A program made the position numbers and the translations under genes. Of a stretch of 8,960 nucleotides of DNA, positions 5,735 to 8,960 are shown one piece after another (the stretch's first letter is position 1; every line of letters begins with the position of its first letter). Below the pieces are notes generated by a model. The model was not told the DNA's origin and did no database searches. It saw only the letters and a program-made list of their open reading frames with translations. The stretch is from Oscillospiraceae bacterium (GTDB lineage Bacteria; Bacillota; Clostridia; Oscillospirales; Ruminococcaceae). The DNA is taken from assembly GCA_900768675.1 (NCBI GenBank), contig CAAGDT010000253.1:1-8960 (forward strand), in the 5' to 3' direction.

Positions 5735-7369
5735 ATGAAGAAATACGTTGGAAAGGGCGTTTACGGCGCAGTTGCAATAGGCAGAATTTCCATTTTCAGC
5801 AAGAACGACGCCCTTGTTTCAAGGGTGCGTGTCGGGGACGTAAAGGCGGAAATCGCAAGGGTAGAGGAAGCAGAAAAGGCAGCCTCCCGGCAGCTTGCTG
5901 CAATATACGAAAAGGCGGTTAAGGAGGTAGGCGAAACCAACGCCGCAATTTTTGAAATCCACCGTATGATGCTGGAGGACGAGGACTATAACGACTCAAT
6001 CCGTAATATTATCGAAACCCAGCAGGTAAACGCAGAATACGCTGTTGCGGTTACGGCGGACAACTTTGCGGAAATGTTTTCCGCTATGGACGACGCCTAT
6101 ATGCAGGCGAGAGCTGCCGACGTAAAGGATATTTCCAACCGAATTATAGCAAATCTGAGCGGCGGGGCTTCGGGGCTTACGGAGGAAAGCGACAGAATGA
6201 TAATCTGCGCCGATGACCTTGCTCCAAGCGAAACCGTTTCCCTTGATAAGGACAAGGTGCTTGCCTTTGTAACCGCCCACGGCTCCTCCAACTCCCACAC
6301 CGCCATACTTGCCCGGAATATGAATATCCCCGCCGTAATAGGCGTTGGAGAGGATTTTATTGCAGCAGTAAAAAACGGCGACGAAGCTATTGTTGACGGC
6401 TTTACGGGAGAAATTTTCGTAAATCCCGACAATGAAACGAAAGAACGGCTGCTTAAAAAGCAGAAGGAGGACATAAACAAAAAGCGGCTTTTGCAGGAGC
6501 TTAAGGGTAAGGAAAATATAACCCTTGACGGAACGAGAATTAACATCTATACCAACATAGGAAGCATTGACAATATCGGCGCAGTACTGCTTAACGACGC
6601 AGACGGGGTAGGGCTGTTCCGAAGCGAGTTCCTGTACCTTGAAAATAAGGACTATCCAACCGAGGAGCAGCAGTTCATCGCCTACAAGCGTGTTCTTGAA
6701 AGCATGGCGGGCAAGAAGGTTATTATCCGTACTCTGGACATAGGCGCAGACAAGCAGGCGGATTATTTCAACCTGCAAAAAGAGGAAAATCCTGCTCTCG
6801 GCTACCGGGCAATCAGAATATGCCTTACCCGCCCCGAAATCTTCCGGACACAGCTCCGTGCACTTTTCAGAGCCTCGGTTTACGGAAATTTAGGCATAAT
6901 GTTCCCCATGATAACAAGCGTTTCCGAGGTAGAGCAGGCGCTCCTGATATGCGGGCAGGTCAAGGCTGAGCTTAAGGAGAGCGGCATTGAGTTTTCGGAC
7001 AAAATCGAAATCGGGATAATGATAGAAACTCCCGCCGCCGCTGTAATAAGCGATAAGCTTGCGCCCCTCGTTGACTTTTTCAGCGTAGGCACCAACGACC
7101 TAACCCAGTACACTCTTGCCTGCGACAGGCAGAACCCGCAGGTGGAGCAGTTCTGCGACACCCACCACGAGGCAATTCTCCGCCTTATCGAAATGAGCGC
7201 CAAAAACGCCCATGCAAAGGGAAAGTGGATAGGGATTTGCGGTGAGCTTGCGGCGGATACTTCTCTTACGGAAACCTTTCTGCGAATGGGAATAGACGAG
7301 CTTTCGGTTTCCCCCTCTTTCGTACTGCCTCTAAGAGATAGGGTAAGAAAAATAGACTTAAGAAAATAG
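5735..7369 (+). CDS. ptsI: PTS Enzyme I (phosphoenolpyruvate-protein phosphotransferase)
   Basis: This 544-residue enzyme takes phosphate from phosphoenolpyruvate and gives it to HPr. An N-terminal HPr-binding and swivelling phosphohistidine region (about 1-225) carries the active H188 in GSSNSHTAILARNMNIPAVIG, residues 183-203. The PEP-binding TIM-barrel domain follows, with TLDIGADKQ near 335, IEIGIMIETPAA near 420, SVGTNDLTQYTLACDRQ near 445, and the catalytic C502 in GICGELA. All key residues are intact. It is about 25-30 residues shorter than typical Enzyme I (about 570), mainly at the C-terminus, which ends soon after PLRDRVRKI. AAGGAG lies eight bases before the ATG. It forms an operon with ptsH. 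No EII gene is in view, so the sugar served is unknown. Confidence 0.97.
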   Translation: MKKYVGKGVYGAVAIGRISIFSKNDALVSRVRVGDVKAEIARVEEAEKAASRQLAAIYEKAVKEVGETNAAIFEIHRMMLEDEDYNDSIRNIIETQQVNAEYAVAVTADNFAEMFSAMDDAYMQARAADVKDISNRIIANLSGGASGLTEESDRMIICADDLAPSETVSLDKDKVLAFVTAHGSSNSHTAILARNMNIPAVIGVGEDFIAAVKNGDEAIVDGFTGEIFVNPDNETKERLLKKQKEDINKKRLLQELKGKENITLDGTRINIYTNIGSIDNIGAVLLNDADGVGLFRSEFLYLENKDYPTEEQQFIAYKRVLESMAGKKVIIRTLDIGADKQADYFNLQKEENPALGYRAIRICLTRPEIFRTQLRALFRASVYGNLGIMFPMITSVSEVEQALLICGQVKAELKESGIEFSDKIEIGIMIETPAAAVISDKLAPLVDFFSVGTNDLTQYTLACDRQNPQVEQFCDTHHEAILRLIEMSAKNAHAKGKWIGICGELAADTSLTETFLRMGIDELSVSPSFVLPLRDRVRKIDLRK

Positions 7370-7379
7370 TTTTCTTTTT
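7360..7379 (+). terminator. Weak A/T-rich hairpin at the end of ptsI
   Basis: AAGAAAA (7360-7366) and TTTTCTT (7370-7376) are inverted copies, with the stop codon TAG as the three-base loop and TTT after. The stem is all A/T except one G-C pair, so termination here would be inefficient. No better terminator is seen before the next promoter at 7405. Confidence 0.3.
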
Positions 7380-7404
7380 GCAGTAAGCTTTTCCCCTCAA
7401 ACAA

Positions 7405-7433
7405 TTGCAATCCGTCGGAATATGTGGTAAAAT
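7405..7433 (+). promoter_or_regulatory. Promoter of the 91-residue gene
   Basis: TTGCAA (7405-7410), a 17-bp spacer and TAAAAT (7428-7433) make a sigma-A-like promoter, with TGG just before the -10 as an extended -10 element. The predicted start is near 7440, about 32 bases before the ATG. Confidence 0.65.
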
Positions 7434-7471
7434 ATTCCCGTAAGTACAGCAGAAGCGGGAAAGGAGTGCTG

Positions 7472-7747
7472 ATGAAAAAGTTTATTTTCAGCGCAAGAGT
7501 TAAAAAGACAGGCGAGGAGTTCACCTTTACCTTTGACGACCTTTACGGCTACGAGGGAGAAACCGAGGGCGTATTTATCCGCCGCAGTATCGGAAAATTC
7601 AAGACTCCCGAGGCTTTACTGAAACGGGGCTATCCGGAGGAAATGGATAACTATGTTTCCGAGCAGCTTAATTTCAATTCGGGCTGTGAATTCGGCGGAA
7701 TGAATCCCGATATTGAGATATATGACGTAAAGGTGATAGAAGAATAA
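7472..7747 (+). CDS. Small acidic protein of unknown function (91 aa)
   Basis: I do not recognise this protein. It is 91 residues, soluble-looking, without signal peptide or membrane helix, and rich in Glu, Gly and aromatic residues. It opens with a beta-like stretch (MKKFIFSARVKKTGEEFTFT), has a possibly helical middle (TPEALLKRGYPEEMDNYVSE, about 44-64), and ends in alternating hydrophobic residues and an acidic tail (DIEIYDVKVIEE). This could be a small alpha/beta fold. The ATG at 7472 has AAAGGAG five bases upstream. A GTG at 7424 in frame would begin inside the promoter, before the predicted transcription start, and is rejected. The gene has its own promoter and a strong terminator, so it is probably a single-gene unit independent of ptsHI. 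A single cysteine (in NSGCEFGG) argues against a metal-binding cluster. Confidence 0.8.
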   Translation: MKKFIFSARVKKTGEEFTFTFDDLYGYEGETEGVFIRRSIGKFKTPEALLKRGYPEEMDNYVSEQLNFNSGCEFGGMNPDIEIYDVKVIEE

Positions 7748-7748
7748 T

Positions 7749-7773
7749 AAAAGGCGGGAAAGCCCCGCCTTTT
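7749..7773. terminator. Bidirectional terminator between the 91-aa gene and kptA
   Basis: AAAAGGCGGG (7749-7758) and CCCGCCTTTT (7764-7773) form a perfect 10-bp stem with a 5-base loop. Its ends are A-rich on the left and T-rich on the right, so it can serve both converging genes, whose stop codons lie within five bases of it on either side. Confidence 0.92.
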
Positions 7774-7777
7774 GCCA

Positions 7778-8308
7778 TTATTTTATTAGAAATTCTGTCG
7801 GTACAGCCTTTGTCAGCCAGACTCCGTTAGCTGACAGGTAGAACTTATATCCCTGTCTTGACATATCGCCGCTTGCAACACGGTAAACAAAGGGCGTTCC
7901 CCGTCTTTTACCAACCTTAATCGCTGTTTCCTCGTTTGCCGAAAGATGAACATACAGCCTTTTCATAGGCAGAAGTCCTTTTTTGTCGATTGAAGCAATA
8001 TTCTTCTCGCAGGTGCCGTGGTAAAGGTATTCCGGCGGCAGGGCTTCCGTCAGCTCAACGTCTACGGGTATGGAATGTCCCTGATTTGCACGGATAAGGG
8101 TTTTATCCTCGTTGAAGGAGTAGCGCTGCTTTTCGTCTATCTTCACAATCTCCTCCAGCATTTCCATTGTAAGAGGACGGGTCTTGTTTACGCCCTTTAT
8201 AAGCTCCGAAACCTTTGCCCAGCCATGCTCATCAAGGGTTATGCCTATAGTCTGTGGCTTATGGCGAAGAATAAGGGCGATAAATTTGCTTGTTTCCGTA
8301 AGGGACAT
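7778..8308 (-). CDS. kptA: RNA 2'-phosphotransferase (Tpt1/KptA family)
   Basis: The 176-residue protein is full length for KptA. In eukaryotes this NAD-dependent enzyme removes an internal RNA 2'-phosphate left by tRNA splicing, giving ADP-ribose 1''-2'' cyclic phosphate. The N-terminal winged-helix part (about 1-80) starts SKFIALILRHKP with the catalytic pair R15-H16 and ends in IRANQGHS (72-79) with R73. The C-terminal ADP-ribosyltransferase-like part has YHGT (96-99), YVHLS (119-123), VGKRRGTPFVYRV (132-144) with the fourth catalytic arginine at R135 or R136, and the family ending NGVWLTKAVP (161-170). The start is the ATG at 8308 with AAGGAGG eight bases upstream. An in-frame GTG at 8353 lies upstream of the predicted transcription start. 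The bacterial substrate is not established; no RNA ligase or splicing gene is nearby. Confidence 0.95.
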   Translation of the reverse strand: MSLTETSKFIALILRHKPQTIGITLDEHGWAKVSELIKGVNKTRPLTMEMLEEIVKIDEKQRYSFNEDKTLIRANQGHSIPVDVELTEALPPEYLYHGTCEKNIASIDKKGLLPMKRLYVHLSANEETAIKVGKRRGTPFVYRVASGDMSRQGYKFYLSANGVWLTKAVPTEFLIK

Positions 8309-8355
8309 ATATTGCGCCTCCTTTTTCAGGCTTTGAGGGGATTTAAGACACACTG

Positions 8356-8384
8356 ATTATAGCATACGAAGTGCAGAAAATCAA
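8356..8384 (-). promoter_or_regulatory. Promoter of kptA
   Basis: On the minus strand, TTGATT (8384-8379), a 17-bp spacer and a perfect TATAAT (8361-8356) preceded by TGC (extended -10) form a good sigma-A promoter. The predicted start is near 8349, giving a leader of about 40 bases before the ATG at 8308. Confidence 0.78.
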
Positions 8385-8438
8385 TATAAAAATTTAGGCA
8401 CTTTTCTTCGTTTCTCAGTAATCCCATAGAAAATATAA

Positions 8439-8461
8439 CCTCCCGCCTTAGCGACAGGAGG
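8439..8461 (-). terminator. Terminator of the cysteine-rich small gene
   Basis: On the minus strand, CCTCCTGTC and GGCGGGAGG form a 9-bp stem with two G-T pairs and a 5-base loop (8448-8452), followed by TTATATTTTCT. It begins seven bases after the stop of the 76-residue gene and separates it from the kptA promoter. Confidence 0.78.
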
Positions 8462-8467
8462 CTCTTA

Positions 8468-8698
8468 TTATTGCTTTTTGTTCATATCAGGCTTACACTC
8501 GGAACAATTCTTTTCCGGCTTTACAGGCACAGAAAATGAATACAAATCCTTGTAGTTGCAGAATTTCTCGTTGCAGTCGCAGTTTCCCGAGGGAATAAGT
8601 CCTGTGCAGTCCCCGGAGCAGACAGCGTTCATATAGCTGTCCCTGATTGCTTCCTCTTCGGGAAATTCATTGTAGCCGCCCTTTGGTTTCTTGTTCAT
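8468..8698 (-). CDS. Cysteine-rich small protein of unknown function (76 aa)
   Basis: I do not recognise a named family. The 76 residues contain seven cysteines at 27, 31, 40, 42, 47, 65 and 68, spaced C-x3-C-x8-C-x-C-x4-C-x17-C-x2-C. The central part reads CSGDCTGLIPSGNCDCNEKF (27-46). The lysine-rich start has no hydrophobic stretch, so it is probably not secreted, and cytoplasmic metal binding (zinc or an iron-sulfur centre) is more likely than disulfide bonding; this is inference. The ATG has AAAGGAG six bases upstream and a terminator follows, so it looks like a genuine single gene. It follows a SpoIIE-like phosphatase gene on the same strand, 89 bp away, so a sporulation link is conceivable but unsupported. 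I see no convincing promoter in that gap; TATAAA near 8725-8730 lacks a -35. Confidence 0.75.
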   Translation of the reverse strand: MNKKPKGGYNEFPEEEAIRDSYMNAVCSGDCTGLIPSGNCDCNEKFCNYKDLYSFSVPVKPEKNCSECKPDMNKKQ

Positions 8699-8787
8699 AT
8701 AATTCTCCTTTCTGAACAGCGCTTTATATCAGTATTGTTCCGTGGAGATTAATATATATTCTTGTTTTTCTGCGGCATTTTCTGCAT

Positions 8788-8960
8788 TTATTTCGTGATT
8801 TTTACTCCGATAAGTGTAATATCATCGCAGTAATCCCGTTTTGAAGAAAGCTTAAGCGCCTCTCCAACCGTAGAAACGATTTTTTCAAGGTCAGCGTTTT
8901 TCTCCCGAAGCAGAAGCTGTTCAAGCCAGGAGGTATTTATCTCCGCTCCGTCGCTGGTCA
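8788..8960 (-). CDS. PP2C/SpoIIE-type serine phosphatase, C-terminal fragment (continues past window edge)
   Basis: An open frame on the minus strand enters from the right edge and ends at TAA (8790-8788), giving 56 residues. It begins TSDGAEINTSWLEQLLL and ends CDDITLIGVKITK. The SDG near the start and the DD near the end, spaced about 47 residues apart, are the last two metal-binding aspartate motifs of PP2C-type phosphatases. The pattern SDG...W(L/M)...DD(I/M)T(L/V) is the usual ending of SpoIIE and related bacterial PP2C enzymes. SpoIIE dephosphorylates SpoIIAA at the sporulation septum to activate sigma-F. An RsbU-like or other PP2C protein is possible, because the membrane and N-terminal regions are outside the window. 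No clear terminator follows the stop. Confidence 0.75.
   Translation of the reverse strand, partial: TSDGAEINTSWLEQLLLREKNADLEKIVSTVGEALKLSSKRDYCDDITLIGVKITK

Noticed and set aside
5996..6778. 260-residue open frame on the minus strand inside ptsI
   Set aside because: It lies wholly antisense to the unmistakable Enzyme I gene, has no ribosome binding site that I can see and encodes nothing recognisable. It is a by-product of ptsI codon usage.
7424..7471. 16-residue extension of the 91-residue protein from a GTG
   Set aside because: The GTG lies within the extended -10 region of the promoter, and the encoded stretch only reads through the RBS.
6880..7524. 214-residue minus-strand frame across the end of ptsI and the start of the 91-residue gene
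   Set aside because: Antisense to two better-supported genes and across a promoter, with a low-complexity Ser/Leu-rich product.
8309..8353. 15-residue extension of KptA from a GTG
   Set aside because: It would start upstream of the predicted transcription start and before the AAGGAGG site that serves the ATG at 8308. KptA proteins normally begin near the SKFLS-type motif.

Overview
The window looks like chromosomal DNA of a low-to-moderate GC, spore-forming Clostridia-type Bacillota. A Ruminococcus/Oscillospiraceae-like organism is my best guess. The reasons are AGGAGG-type ribosome binding sites before nearly every gene, sigma-A-like promoters, a split transketolase, a BceRS-BceAB antimicrobial-peptide module, and the end of a SpoIIE-like phosphatase. 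The genus is inferred from protein style only. I see no phage, plasmid, CRISPR, tRNA or rRNA.

Layout. (1) Positions 1-534 (+) are the C-terminal part of a split transketolase, closed by a bidirectional terminator. (2) Positions 591-736 hold a long imperfect inverted-repeat element whose right end reaches into the last codons of the next gene. (3) Positions 732-5293 (-) are a complete four-gene BceRS-BceAB resistance module, transcribed right to left as response regulator, sensor kinase, ATPase, permease. The regulator pair has a strong promoter. The transporter pair has its own promoter with a good -10, a poor -35 and TTACA/TGTAA repeats just upstream, which is what a regulator-dependent promoter should look like. 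(4) Positions 5461-7369 (+) are ptsH-ptsI, the general PTS proteins HPr and Enzyme I; the HPr lacks the usual regulatory Ser46. (5) Positions 7472-7747 (+) encode a 91-residue protein of unknown function with its own promoter. (6) Positions 7778-8308 (-) are kptA, an RNA 2'-phosphotransferase, convergent with (5) across a shared terminator. (7) Positions 8468-8698 (-) encode a 76-residue seven-cysteine protein. (8) Positions 8788-8960 (-) are the last 56 residues of a PP2C/SpoIIE-type phosphatase.

How they work together. The four Bce genes should act as one circuit. The kinase has almost no extracellular loop, so it probably senses through the transporter. The phosphorylated regulator then raises transporter expression. 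HPr and Enzyme I form the phosphoenolpyruvate-to-sugar relay, but no sugar-specific EII or HPr kinase is in view. The remaining genes look like independent housekeeping or lineage-specific units. Several default gene starts were moved inward because the longer versions begin inside or upstream of recognisable promoters (bceR, the 91-residue gene, kptA) or have no room for an RBS (bceS).

Nothing here amounts to a clearly new system. The items most worth a second look are the HPr lacking Ser46, the inverted-repeat element touching the bceB stop codon, the layered terminator/operator/promoter region before bceA, and the two small uncharacterised proteins.
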